From Lingula anatina (lineage: Eukaryota > Brachiopoda > Lingulata > Lingulida > Lingulidae): DNA of 64,000 nt. Of this stretch, positions 14,477 to 24,155 are shown piece after piece; the stretch's first letter is position 1; every line of letters begins with the position of its first letter. The DNA lies in NCBI RefSeq assembly GCF_001039355.2, contig NW_019775706.1:126001-190000 (forward strand), in the 5' to 3' direction. The notes beneath the pieces were generated by a model, which was not told where the DNA came from, ran no database searches, and saw only the letters and a list, made by a program, of their open reading frames with translations. The translations under genes were made by a program, and so were the position numbers.

Positions 14477-14954
14477 CACAGTAATAATAAATGAAATAAA
14501 TGAGAAACTACTATTACTCCTACATGTGCTACTACTACTACTACCACTAGTAAAAAAAAATGAAAATGAAGAAATGAAGAAAGAAAGAACGAAACAAAAG
14601 ATAAAAAGAACATATGATAGAAAAATTGATAAATAAAGAAAATAAAATAAAGTAAATCAGGGTAAGACTGCACATCGACCAATATGCTGTTTGTATTTTT
14701 ATTAAGGCCACAGCAATGAAATCCGCCATGTATTCGTCGCTGGAGAGCACGGTCCCTTGCTTTAACTGTTCTGAGTACCTCGTTCTCGTGATTTGTGACA
14801 AGTTGTTCCCACCCTGCCGCCATGATGCCCAAGGCCGTGAGTTGTTGGCTTCGACCTGTGCTGATACGTGCACAGGTAAGGTTATTATTTCGAAATGTCT
14901 GTCGATTTTGAATAGTCTTTTAGTTTTTTTTTACTTTAGAATACACTTTACTCC

Positions 14955-15023
<69 letters not shown>

Positions 15024-17408
15024 ACACACACACACCATAAGACCGGTGAAACGTGACAGAGAGTCCCCCATGATAGAGCGTCCGCTTCCCATCCACATGT
15101 GCAGGTAAATCTCGCCCTAGATTTTCACCCACCTAAGTCAGACTAACCCTAACCGTGATAACTAAATGGACGGCGGGCATTCAGTTACACGGACCCTCAG
15201 TTTCGTTACAGCGAATTCGAAATTCTTTTGACACCTTGATATTTCTAGTTAAAAGTCGTAACTATCCAAATAAAGAATCTAAGGAAAACACGCTTCTGGG
15301 ACTACTCTTAAGAGCTTCTTTAAGCAATTGCTTTAACTCATTTTATTCTCTGTGTATATAACGCTTTGTTACTTAAGATGATAAACTTGTATATCATTGC
15401 ACATAATACAATTATGAATATATATATTATTGCAGCTGCGGTGGCTTCCTGCCAGGCAGAACTGCAGTACATGGGGATCGACAAAGACAACTTATGCACT
15501 GGTATGGAGAATGCTTCTTCTGACGATCTCGGTAAGATCGCACGTTCGCTTCATGATAATAGCTTCAAATTTTTTCATCGGATAAACATAGTCACTTTCA
15601 AAAAATAAGAATAAGATGAAAACTGTTTTCATTTTTGAACTGACACGAACTTATTTAGTATCACTTGCACAAAATTACACGATTTGCACAATAAGAAACT
15701 GAAGACTTCGGCATTAAAATTCAACTGATGGACATATAAATTTATGTCTTTCAAATAAGTTCTTAATCTATACAATATATATTCTAGCTTTTAAACCAGT
15801 GAAAATTTGCTGGTTTCAGATATTCCGGACTGTCATTGGCACCAGTGGCCAATGAATGAGACTCAGTCGTCACTTCCGGTTCCGGCTGACTGTACCCAAG
15901 TAATGCAGGGATTGGTTGGTAATGTAAATAAAAATGTCAAGACCGACTTCCAGTGCAGTAACGGGACGTTCATTCCAGTGACTTTGCTATGTAACGGCCG
16001 AGGAGACTGCGCTGACGAAAGTGACGAACAGAATTGCCCTTCTGTCGGTTGTGGCAGCCTCGAGTTTTCGTGCCAAGATGGCGTTTGCATAGACGCTTCT
16101 TTGGTCTGTAACGATAGAAACGATTGTGTGAACGGAAGAGACGAGGCGGACTGCCCATGTGATTCATCCGAATTCCGCTGCACAAATGGCCAGTGTGTCC
16201 GAAACAGCAAGACCTGTGACGGCAGTGACGATTGCGGCGACGGAAGTGACGAAATGAACTGCGCGTCAACCTGTGGCTCTTTGTTCACCTGCGGTAACGG
16301 CCAATGCATCCCTAACCGACTGGAGTGCAACGGGGTCGACAACTGTGGAGATGGCACCGACGAAATTAATTGCAGGTGCGACGGCATGTTTTGCCTTGAT
16401 GGACGATGCATACAAAATAACCAGATATGCAATGGGCGCCCTGACTGCGATGACGCACGCGACGAAACCGACTGCCCGTGTGAAGAGTCCGAATTCCGCT
16501 GCACGAATAGCACGTGCATCCAAGACGTCAAGATCTGTGACAGCATCGATGACTGCGGCGACGGAAGTGACGAAACAAACTGCACCATCACGCCGACTTG
16601 TGATGCTTTCTACTTCACCTGCAATAACGGCGAGTGCGTTTATAGGCTATGGCAATGTGATGGGGAAGCTGACTGTGAAGACGGTAGTGATGAGGAGGGT
16701 TGCGTGTGCAGCGGCATGTACTGCGCTGATGACAGCTGCGTACGGCAGGACCAGATCTGCAACTATCGCTCTGATTGCGATGACGGGCGTGACGAAGTGA
16801 ATTGCACGTGCGACCGTTTTCTTTGCCATGACGAGTCCGGGTGCGTCTACGACTCTTGGTTGTGTGACGGTGAGGATGACTGCACGGACGGAAGTGACGA
16901 AATCAACTGCACCATAACGTGTGACATGTTCTTATGCGCCAACGGGAAGTGCATTTATACCTTTTGGACGTGCGACCTGACCGACGACTGCGGAGACGGT
17001 AGTGACGAAGAGAACTGCACATGTGGTGAGTTCCTTTGCGCTAACGGCAAATGCATATACGACAACTGGCACTGCAACGGACTCGACGAGTGCGGTGACG
17101 GAAGTGACGAAATAAACTGCACGTGCGACGGTTTTGAATGCACTAGAGGAAAATGCATCAGACTTTCGTGGCAGTGTGACGGCGAAGATGACTGCGGGGA
17201 CCACAGCGACGAGAAAGGCTGCCCGTGTGAAGAGTCCGAGGTCCGCTGCCCGGATGGGCTGTGCGCCCAAAACAACGAGACGTGCTACGCAGTTGAGTCT
17301 CATTGTGGTTCGTTTTTCACCTGCGCAAACGGCGATTGTATTTTACATTCGTGGGTGTGTGACAAGGAGGATGACTGTGGGGACGGGAGCGATGAAGTGG
17401 GTTGCTAG
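5460..17408 (+). CDS. Receptor gene B: type II membrane protein with Frizzled domain and LDLa array
   Basis: Five coding exons: 5460-5742, 14249-14346, 14707-14875, 15436-15531 and 15820-17408. All have GT-AG borders and continuous phase, giving 744 aa. Residues 1-66 are acidic cytoplasmic tail and 67-92 a signal-anchor helix. Residues 96-220 form a Frizzled cysteine-rich domain with the canonical ten cysteines (for example [10 protein letters not shown], then [10 protein letters not shown]). The rest is 13 full LDLa repeats with Ca-binding DCGDGSDE-type motifs plus one half repeat, all in one exon. Frizzled CRDs bind Wnt-like lipidated ligands and LDLa repeats bind basic proteins in a calcium-dependent way, so a surface ligand receptor is likely. 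It resembles corin but lacks the protease and SRCR domains. Intron 1 (8.5 kb) contains gene C on the other strand. Linking exon 1 to exon 2 rests on phase and family resemblance only. Confidence 0.72.
6699..6866. mobile_element. Short inverted-repeat transposon (MITE)
   Basis: A 168 bp element is bounded by perfect 15 bp terminal inverted repeats, CAGGCCCGTAGCCAG and its reverse complement. It is flanked by GGTGT on both sides, a likely 5 bp target duplication. The interior is rich in G and C runs and encodes nothing. It is a non-autonomous DNA transposon in intron 1 of gene B; the superfamily was not determined. Confidence 0.85.
6867..7757. other. Non-coding gap between MITE and gene C 3' end
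   Basis: AT-rich sequence lying downstream of gene C (minus) and within intron 1 of gene B. It holds an (AAT)n microsatellite at about 7409-7450. No exon-like frame was found; part of it is probably the 3' untranslated region of gene C. Confidence 0.5.
7409..7450. repeat. (AAT)n microsatellite
   Basis: About 14 ATA/AAT units in the presumed downstream flank of receptor gene C. Confidence 0.9.
7758..11130 (-). CDS. Receptor gene C: type II membrane protein with Frizzled domain and LDLa array
   Basis: Five exons on the minus strand: 10818-11130, 10048-10151, 9621-9789, 9183-9278 and 7758-9085. They join in phase to 669 aa. Residues 1-78 are a Thr/Ser/Asp-rich cytoplasmic tail and about 79-101 a transmembrane helix ([20 protein letters not shown]). 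Residues 106-228 form a Frizzled cysteine-rich domain with all ten cysteines ([10 protein letters not shown], then [10 protein letters not shown]). Eleven LDLa repeats follow in one 1.33 kb exon, most with intact calcium-cage residues. Exons 3 and 4 are 169 and 96 nt, exactly as in gene B, so the two genes are paralogues. There is no protease domain. The last exon could begin slightly upstream; the acceptor TTTATTTCAG before GPPRCDW was chosen because it matches gene B. The whole gene lies within the predicted first intron of gene B. The start ATG has A at -3 and G at +4. Confidence 0.85.
9361..9413. repeat. Trinucleotide (TTG)n(TAG)n tract
   Basis: A compound microsatellite in the intron between exons 3 and 4 of receptor gene C. 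Confidence 0.85.
11131..14248. other. Rest of gene B intron 1 / gene C upstream region
   Basis: About 3.1 kb without a supportable exon on either strand. The first few hundred bases should hold the gene C promoter. The open frames at 11023-11388 and 11760-12095 have no domain, codon or splice support. A poly-A run lies near 14170-14192, just ahead of gene B exon 2. Confidence 0.5.
14436..14473. repeat. (CT)n microsatellite
   Basis: About 19 CT units in gene B intron 2. It creates spurious open frames on both strands. Confidence 0.95.
14957..15035. repeat. (CT)n(AC)n compound microsatellite
   Basis: A CT tract passes directly into an AC tract with a few CGCAC interruptions, in gene B intron 3. 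Confidence 0.95.
15071..15215. repeat. Dispersed repeat of the ACACGGACCC family
   Basis: This has the module GAGCGTCC ... CCCTAGATTTT ... CCCTAACCGTG ... GGACGGCGGGC ... ACACGGACCCTCAGTTTCG. Related copies lie near 21660-21800, 22368-22450, 25557-25695 and 26258-26345. It has no coding capacity and its ends are not defined; it was not matched to a named family. Confidence 0.7.
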
Positions 17409-17490
17409 TGTGATGTCGTTTATTGTGATGATGATCGCCGCAAACAGAATAACGGGACATCCAATCCTCGCCATGGTAATAATGACGTTT
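17406..17490 (+). other. LDLa-like remnant after the gene B stop codon
   Basis: In the same frame as the last LDLa exon, the TAG at 17406 is followed by codons reading CDVVYCDDDRRKQNNG before the frame ends at a TGA near 17490. The spacing of the two cysteines and the DD and QNN residues resemble the start of other repeats in this array (compare [16 protein letters not shown]). It looks like a former repeat lost to a stop mutation or to decay. Confidence 0.6.
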
Positions 17491-17732
17491 GACCAATTAC
17501 ATGATACCTCATAGTGGAACCAGAGTCGGAAATAGCCTCGCTTTGCAAAATGTAAGCCTACTGAGTAATGTACTCTACGAGCCGCACGAGGTTACCGAAG
17601 AACATTAATCAGTTGTTACTGGGTGAGGAAATAAGTGAGATAAATGGATACAGTTTTCAATATCTCTTAATGAACCAATTCTTGTCAGAACTACTAGACG
17701 GACCGTAGCAGACGGTATAAATACGCCGTCAA

Positions 17733-17866
17733 CTTCTAGGAAAATTATTATTAACTATATATAGACTTATAGGAAACTTATAATTAACTATATATATATA
17801 TATATATATATATAGACTTAAAGGAAAATTATAATTAACTATATAAGACTTCTAGGATAATTATTA
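17733..17866. repeat. Minisatellite with ~36-60 bp AT-rich units
   Basis: Four imperfect copies of a unit like ACTTCTAGGAAAATTATTA plus TTAACTATATA follow one another. One unit is expanded by a TA run at about 17795-17813. Confidence 0.75.
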
Positions 17867-18480
17867 TTATGTATTAAAATACATGCAGAGATTTATTCAA
17901 GATTTTATATGATTTGCAAAGCGTTGCAGTACATAACGTATGTCGTCATGTTTATACAAATACACAGACCTTTGGTTTTTACAGCGAAGTAAGTTCTTCT
18001 TTGTGTCTCGTGCAGAGACGGTCAAAAATTAAATTGTTAAAAAAAAAGACCAAATGTGTTCTAACCTCCGCAGCGTGACGGGTCTGTCACGTGAATGAGG
18101 TCATTTGAAACATGTAGCAGTACATGTACAGGTAGCAGCCTCTTTTACAACGGTTTACTTTTTTCCCATTAAATTTTCATCTGTATATCAATTCAAATCT
18201 AGAAGTTTAAAAACTAAAGCGTTTTTTCAAAAGCGGATTTACTTGACCTATCCATTACCTATACCTGTATGTGTACAAATTTCCACTATATTATTATTAT
18301 ATTCGGACAAAGGGAACGTTTATCGACGCCTTATTACATATAAAGGAAAGTGTAAATTGTGTAAGTGTACTCTTACATGTAATTGGCAAAATATGGTAAG
18401 TAGCAAATGAGAAATTGGCTGCCCCGATTTCATAGTGCCAGTATATAAACATTATATGGGAAATTATATAAATAATTGGA

Positions 18481-18799
18481 TATCTTTTTAGTAATGTATT
18501 TCGGAAAGATTAAATATGCAGAATAAACATGAAGGTTCTAATGAAAAACAGACAAGGTGCTATCTTTATCTGATATATAGTGTTTTTCGACTCTTGTTTG
18601 TTTTCTCTTCCTTCCATGGTAATTGTCAAACTTTTAANTATCTTTTAAGTAATCTATTTCGGAAAGATTAAATATGCAGAATAAACATGAATTAAAGTTC
18701 TAATGAAAAACAGACTAGGTGCTATCTTTATCTGATATATAGTGTTTTTCGACTCTTGTTTGTTTTCTCTTCCTTCCATGGTAATTCTCAAACTTTTAA
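18481..18799. repeat. 160 bp direct duplication around a single N (18638)
   Basis: Sequence 18481-18637 ends at CAAACTTTTAA, followed by N, and the same sequence restarts at 18639 and runs to 18799. It shows a few substitutions and a 4-base insertion. This is the same pattern as at 4967 and is most simply an uncollapsed overlap between two allelic contigs. Confidence 0.9.
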
Positions 18800-19538
18800 T
18801 TATTAATGTGTGTGTATTTCAAATTAGGCCCTAGGCCTACTGAAGATTTTAATTTAAAAAAAAAAAAAAAACAAACTGAAAACAAAAGACAGTTCTTTTC
18901 TCCATCCAAAGATATATAATATTTTAAAAAATACAATATAAAGAAAGCGCGCTTTAACAACAGTGAACATTTTTCAGATTAACTTTTAGGAATATGCTTA
19001 AACCATGAAAAGACACTTATATTTAAAATAAAAAATAAATAAACATAACTGCAGAGAGCTCATTTTGAGAGACTACGTGTCACTTTACACAATGTATACC
19101 AAAATGACACGAACTGACGCAAAATGGCACCTCAATGTTGTTTAAAACATCAAAATAACTTGTAATTTGGATTTTGCACCCAAAATTTAAAAAAAATTCA
19201 ATAAATGTTTATCTCTAACGGAAAATATTTTTGCAGTTCTTGAGTTACGCCAAAAAGGGCGACCATTTTGAAAATTTCCAACAAGGCCATCCACTTCCGT
19301 CGCAGTTGCAATATTATTTCTCCTCTATAGATCTCGAGAGAGACATTGTGCTAAGTTCAAGACAAATATCTAATTTTGGGCGCAAAATCATAAAAAGTAA
19401 TATTGATGTTAAAAATAACATTAAGGTGTCATTTCGTGCCATTCTGTGTCATTTCGGTGTTTGGACACACCAATTTCGAGAAGGCATTTTCATTCGCAGT
19501 TGTTCAGATGTAGGCTTTTCTATTTACCGAGAAAATCA

Positions 19539-19806
19539 GGGGCGTATCCAGGATTATTTGAAGGGGGGCGGATGCAAAGCCGACCCCCCCCCCCTACCCC
19601 TCACTTGGCGTGGGGTTTGGGGCCCCTCAGCGGGCCCCGAAAAGAATTGGTATTTTAGAGGGCGAACGGTGCCATTTAGTACGGTTTAGAACTATGATTC
19701 AGCTGGTAAATATTCTAATTTCAAGATTGGACCAGAAATCAAAGGGGGAGGGGGGTGGTCAGGCCCCCCCCCCCCCCGACCCCCTCCCTGTAAATCCGCC
19801 ACTGAA
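19539..19806. mobile_element. Inverted-repeat element with GGCGGATCCAGGA-type ends
   Basis: The left end CAGGGGCGTATCCAGGATTA and the right end (reverse complement CAGTGGCGGATTTACAGGGA) form imperfect terminal inverted repeats around a G-run and C-run rich core. A related, shorter fragment with the phrase ATCCAGGATTATTTGAAGGG lies near 31008-31095 in the GMEB gene. It is non-coding and probably a MITE. Confidence 0.65.
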
Positions 19807-20003
19807 ACCCCTCAGTCATTCCGTCTCTTCGATCTGCCCTTTGCATTGAGAACGATTTCACATTTGCACAAATTACTTTCAACACATATAATTGTTTGTA
19901 GGAAGTCTACGGGTATACATACTGCATTAATTTCGAGTAAATATGAAGCAAATTCACGTTAAACCACATACTGCATGGCGTGAAATCGCGCGTGATCTCC
20001 GCG

Positions 20004-21611
20004 TTACCAGCAACCGGTTTGCAGAGTCTGAACGTATTTCAAATTTTCTGTATTCAGTCCAAGTGATTCAGCAAAAGTGAGGAGCTTCTGCGTCACTTCC
20101 GGTGATTGTGTCGGCTTCCTTGATAATATATGGATGCAGTAATTCGTGAAGCCGAGAGTAGTCCCGCAGTCGTACTCAACGGCGTAATCTTCATCCAAAG
20201 CAATAATGGTGTAGTCAACCTTGAAATGGTAAAAAAATGCCTATTGTGATGTGTTAGCTATTTTTGCAAGCATTTATTTTTAAAGAGAAAAATAAACAAG
20301 TAAATGAATGAATATATAAAGAAAGAAAGAGAAACGAGCCTAGGGAAAAACATGTAGCTTATTTTTGCTTTAAATTTGATGTAATATTTCACAATATCTA
20401 TGTACCTTTGGTGCAAACCAGGCAAACCCTTCTTTCCATTTACCTGCTGGGCTCTCGTCAGATAGTTTACCTACATACAAACGTTTGCAAGTGTTTTAGC
20501 CTTAGAGACCATTCAGAACAGAAGATCCCAGGATCTAATGATCCACGGATCAATTATGGTGGACCGTATATGAAAGAAGATCCGACTAATTCGCTGATGG
20601 TCTCCCCGTCTCTAAGTGATACAATAAACAGATTAAGTCACGGCTCCGAGGTTTAATTGCTAGACCCCTGCAAGGACGGCCCGTGTGGAGGCGGGAGACC
20701 ATCAGGGGATTAGTCGGCTAGGGTAGGGTCCGTCCATATTTGCTCTGGTCTGAATGGCCTCTTAGAATAATTTACATACCCAGGCTTTATTATACAGATT
20801 TATGTTTTAAAACCACAATGAAAGCCTTCCTGAATAAAAAAGGAAAACATATAATAATGAGGTACATCTGAGGGGACATGCTTATGTCTAACCTCCTCAT
20901 TGAATATTAATGCATTGAAATGGAAAGCGTCCGAGATAGGCTAAGGCTCCGTTCACATGGAAAATCTATTTTTAAAAATCTATTTTCGGTATCTTGTGAT
21001 CACGGTCTGTGCCCTGGATATCCCGCGGCGTAATTACTGGCAGCGCGAGCGAGTTACTTCCAAAGCTGTAATTAATTCTCGGCTGCGCTCGGAGGAGATT
21101 CTGATACCTTGACGCATGCGCAGTAGTATCTCTAAGCTGTGAAGTTCATCAGTTTAGTTGTGACGACTCAAGCATACAGACACGTAATATGGCTAGTGGT
21201 AGTGCAAAACAAGTTGGAGTAACTAGAATTCCTACTGGTGTACAATTCTGACAAAACTCTGCTCCGGTTTCCCCAACATCTAGATTGACTCTTTCCCTAA
21301 TTAGCTAGACTTTGGACTCTCTATCATTACCTGTGGCGTTAAGAAACGTTCCTTGTGGTGTCTTCTTCCGGCAACTGTTTAAGACCGAAGCATCACCTCT
21401 GACGTCAGAGTTGGAGAGCGGTTTGACGTCAATGGTCGTGCATACGCAGTCCTTCTCGAAAAAGGCCCCTCCCGCCGTTTGGATTTTGCCTGTTGAAACG
21501 TATATATAGATGAGACCGAGTTTTAGGGATTACAGTGAATAAATTATTAACATATGAGCATGCGTTTTCAGCTCTTTTCAGTCTCCAAATTCATGATGAA
21601 AGTCAACTTTC

Positions 21612-21646
<35 letters not shown>

Positions 21647-22706
21647 AGTTATCGTTTTGCGATTTTCATGTACTAGAGCGTCCACTGTTCCCTTTGATTT
21701 CTTCAGGTAAGCGCCGTCCTAGATTTTGACCCATTTACGTCGCGCTAGCCCTTAACCGTGTGAATCTAATAGAGGGCGGACTCTTTCACACGGACCCGTA
21801 GTGTTTTAACACCTATACTACAGCAGCATATACAACACACCGATGGCACGTGCTTGCACCGTATCAAGTCAAGAATAACTTTTAGGACAATACAGGACCG
21901 TAGGTGAAACAAATGAACTGGAAAAGGGTGCATGTTTTTCATAGGGTCAGTTTGATCCGCCGACTAGCTGATCAAATATGGCCAACTCACTTGAAAGCTC
22001 GTCGAGTGATACCCTTATGGATTCCCCTCACGAAGTACGTGGCAATTTTTCAAGTGGGTCGGCCATATTTGGTCCGCGGATCAGTTAGTCCGCGGATCAA
22101 CTGGTTGTGAACAGAGCCATACGTACCAATCTCGTACCACAAGCCATAGTATCTGCTGTTGGTGAAGTTCTTTGCCGGTGGAGGATTCTTGCAGCCAGAG
22201 CAGTGCACGCACTGGGGCAGAAGACAGGTCAAGCAGACCGAGACAATAACACAAACCTGAAATAATTAAAATTCATGAAAATAAGCTGATGAAGCCAGTT
22301 GATTGTTGAATAAGAGGTGGCGAAAAAAGAGTGTGAGGGAGCGCTCGGATATACCCATCGTTCCAGCTCCTTGGTCAGACCAACCCTAACCATGATCACT
22401 ATATGGAGAGCGGACCTTGTTACACGGACCCTCAGTTTCGTTACACCGGCACAGCTATTTCGCCCAACCCTTAAAAAAATTATTATTATGATATTTAAAG
22501 TTACAACTAAAATGCTTGAGTTTTACATTCACAGGTAAAATACGTAGGAAAGATATACCAGAAAAAAAAGTACATTTAACTCTAAATTTTACCGACTACA
22601 AGATAGCACAAGTCATTTTTCCCAGCGGCATTTCTCTACATATATTCTCCGCAAATGGATAAAATATACATTAAATGGAAATACATACCTGTAAACTGGG
22701 AAACAT
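20004..22706 (-). CDS. Secreted lipocalin, apolipoprotein-D-like
   Basis: Five exons on the minus strand: 22689-22706, 22127-22256, 21331-21489, 20406-20470 and 20004-20219. They join in phase to 195 aa, close to apolipoprotein D length. The protein begins MFPSLQ, then a hydrophobic signal peptide (VCVIVSVCLTCLLPQ). The lipocalin GxW signature region follows as YYGLWYEIG, near residue 42. Later come EKDCVCTTIDV, GKWKEGFAWFAPKVDYTIIALDEDY and the C-terminal CIHILSRKP with a final cysteine (TGCW). Lipocalins fold as an eight-strand barrel that carries small hydrophobic ligands outside the cell; the ligand here is unknown. All introns are GT-AG and two phase-1 joins are preserved. The six-residue first exon is supported by an ATG plus CAG|GTATGT donor, and is present in the second copy too. 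Confidence 0.85.
20501..20765. mobile_element. Inverted-repeat element in lipocalin intron
   Basis: The ends CTTAGAGACCATTCAGAACA and (reverse complement of the right end) CTAAGAGGCCATTCAGACCA agree at 17 of 20 positions. Inner repeats GACTAATTCGCTGATGGTCTC and its near-complement are also paired. It is about 265 bp, non-coding and foldable, consistent with a MITE. Confidence 0.7.
20942..21095. mobile_element. Truncated copy of a GTTCACATGGAAAATCTA inverted-repeat element
   Basis: Reverse complementing the element at 55439-55667 gives a close match to this stretch: the GTTCACATGGAAAATC end, the ATCTTGTGATCACGGTCTGTGCCC core, and the TTACTTCCAAAGCTGTAATT segment. The second terminal repeat is missing here, so this is a partial copy within a lipocalin intron. 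Confidence 0.8.
21951..22101. mobile_element. Near-palindromic element beside a lipocalin splice donor
   Basis: The left arm reads TTGATCCGCCGACTAG, then GATCAAATATGGCC and CACTTGAAA. The right arm is its imperfect reverse complement, ending in GTCCGCGGATCAAC. The whole ~150 bp could form a long hairpin about 25 bases inside the intron that follows exon 2. The same element is in the second copy at 25838-25988. Confidence 0.75.
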
Positions 22707-23678
22707 CGCTAAGCTGACTCGAGTTCTACGGCGAGTGGGTAATGTGTGATCGCTGTTGGATATTTGATGTCAAAATGGGCATTATGACACTCCGGAACGG
22801 TTTTAACTCACAGATTTAATCCCAAAACAATGCTATCATATCATACTTTTGTGACCTCGTGGCCTATCCGCCGGCCGTTATCGCTTATTATACAAGGGGC
22901 TGCACGTGTCGCGTGCCACAACATGTGTGGAAACTTATTGGTTTCAACCCAAGTTCTCACGATAAATTCGCCGGCTTTAGTGAGTTAAAAGAATTTGTGA
23001 ATGCAATTTTGCATTATAAGAGAAGGCGAAGGGCGATAGTACAAATTTTGCATAAAAATTATTTGAATTTTTTTTTAAAATCTAACTGGCAAATGTACAA
23101 TCATAATTATGTTTGGCAGCAATTGCATGAGCAAAATAACTGGCGTGTTAAGTACATGAAATTACAGGTAATAATAAGAATAATAATAATGTAGAATTTT
23201 TCAGAAAGCACGTGATTTAAATCACTGAAAATGAGTACAAACAAGATCATATTTTCAATTTATTTTCAGAACATAACAAAATAATTCCACATAAACATGA
23301 TTCAGAAAAATTATGAATCGGTTCGTTTGAATAATAGCCTCGTTCTGACTTCTACATGCCCCTGTTTTAAACGCTGAACCAGAGGCTCTATGAAACGAGC
23401 AAAATCGACTTGGCTAGAAAATAAACGATCTCAATCTGAATAATAAATGGCATGAAAAAGTTGAAGATATTTTGTCAGTACCTTGACAAATAAAGTGATA
23501 CTCCACCGTGCAATATTTCATCTGCTTGCAGTCCGACTTCATCAGGAAATGGCTTCTTAGATGAAGTACAAAGTAAGCAGACGATCAAATATCATGATAT
23601 TCCCAAAGTTACTGACAAAAAATTCTTCATTTCTATTGAAATAACATAACTTCTAAACATTTCGACACAATACTTTTC

Positions 23679-23713
<35 letters not shown>

Positions 23714-24154
23714 GCTACATCCTATCCAGTTTGTGTTTGATCCAATGGCATACATATCACAACAAACAAATAAATCAATAAATGATAATTATAGTGGATT
23801 TGGTGAAAATAATCAGCTTTGGATAAATTTCAAAATTTTGAACTTCGTTCACATCTACTATTACTTTATTTACTGATCATTTTCTACGGAGTTTAGCCTT
23901 GATCCAAAAACCTGAAAACATAAAGAGTTCAAACTGACATGGTGAAACTTAGCCAAATATCTTGTACTCCTTGGGTAGGTTCCATCAAAGACATTTACAC
24001 CGGTAGCTGGTTTTCACTTTTAGACCAAAAGCTTAGCCTACACTGACTCACGTGGTGCCTCCACGATTCACCAAGAAAACACCAATGACAAAATTCTTTA
24101 ACATCGTCTATGATCCACAACTGAGAAACAGTTTTGCAGAGATCGCATTAATGA
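22707..24154. other. Upstream flank of lipocalin copy 1
   Basis: About 1.4 kb of AT-rich sequence 5' of the lipocalin start codon. It should hold the promoter, but no TATA box or known element could be placed with confidence. It holds an (AAT)n tract at about 23681-23713. The open frame at 22859-23194 is not conserved in frame in the second copy and is not considered coding. Confidence 0.5.
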
Positions 24155-24155
24155 N

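Larger units (their letters stand above)
17491..20003. other. Repeat-rich intergenic DNA between gene B and the lipocalin gene
   Basis: Both neighbouring genes end towards this region, so it is convergent 3' flank. It contains a minisatellite, an N-linked duplication and an inverted-repeat element listed separately. No exon was recognised. Confidence 0.5.
21189..24154. repeat. ~3 kb duplication, copy 1 (lipocalin 5' part and upstream)
   Basis: This block starts at GGCTAGTGGTAGTGC and is repeated at 24979-28097 in the same orientation with scattered substitutions and small indels. It holds lipocalin exons 1-3 and about 1.4 kb upstream. It ends at GATCGCATTAATGA just before the N at 24155, exactly where the second copy is uninterrupted. 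Confidence 0.93.

Noticed and set aside
14407-14873. Overlapping frames with poly-Leu/Ser or Arg/Glu runs
   Set aside because: They are produced by the CT microsatellite. The true coding part here is gene B exon 3 at 14707-14875.
15863-16591. Long open frames antisense to, or in other frames of, the LDLa exons (up to 242 aa)
   Set aside because: They follow from the repeated GAC/GGA/AGT/GAC/GAA codons of the DGSDE motif read in the wrong frame, and have low-complexity Ser/Pro or Thr/Ala content with no domains. The same pattern occurs at 7829-8671.
7758-17408. Assignment of genes B and C as corin
   Set aside because: They share a type II anchor, Frizzled domain and LDLa repeats, but there is one Frizzled domain only and no SRCR or trypsin-like domain before the stop codons.
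22859-23194. Open frame conserved in both lipocalin-region copies
   Set aside because: The second copy (26806-27105) shifts frame after a T-run difference, and there is no ATG at the start or splice support. It is explained by recent duplication or allelism, not by coding constraint.
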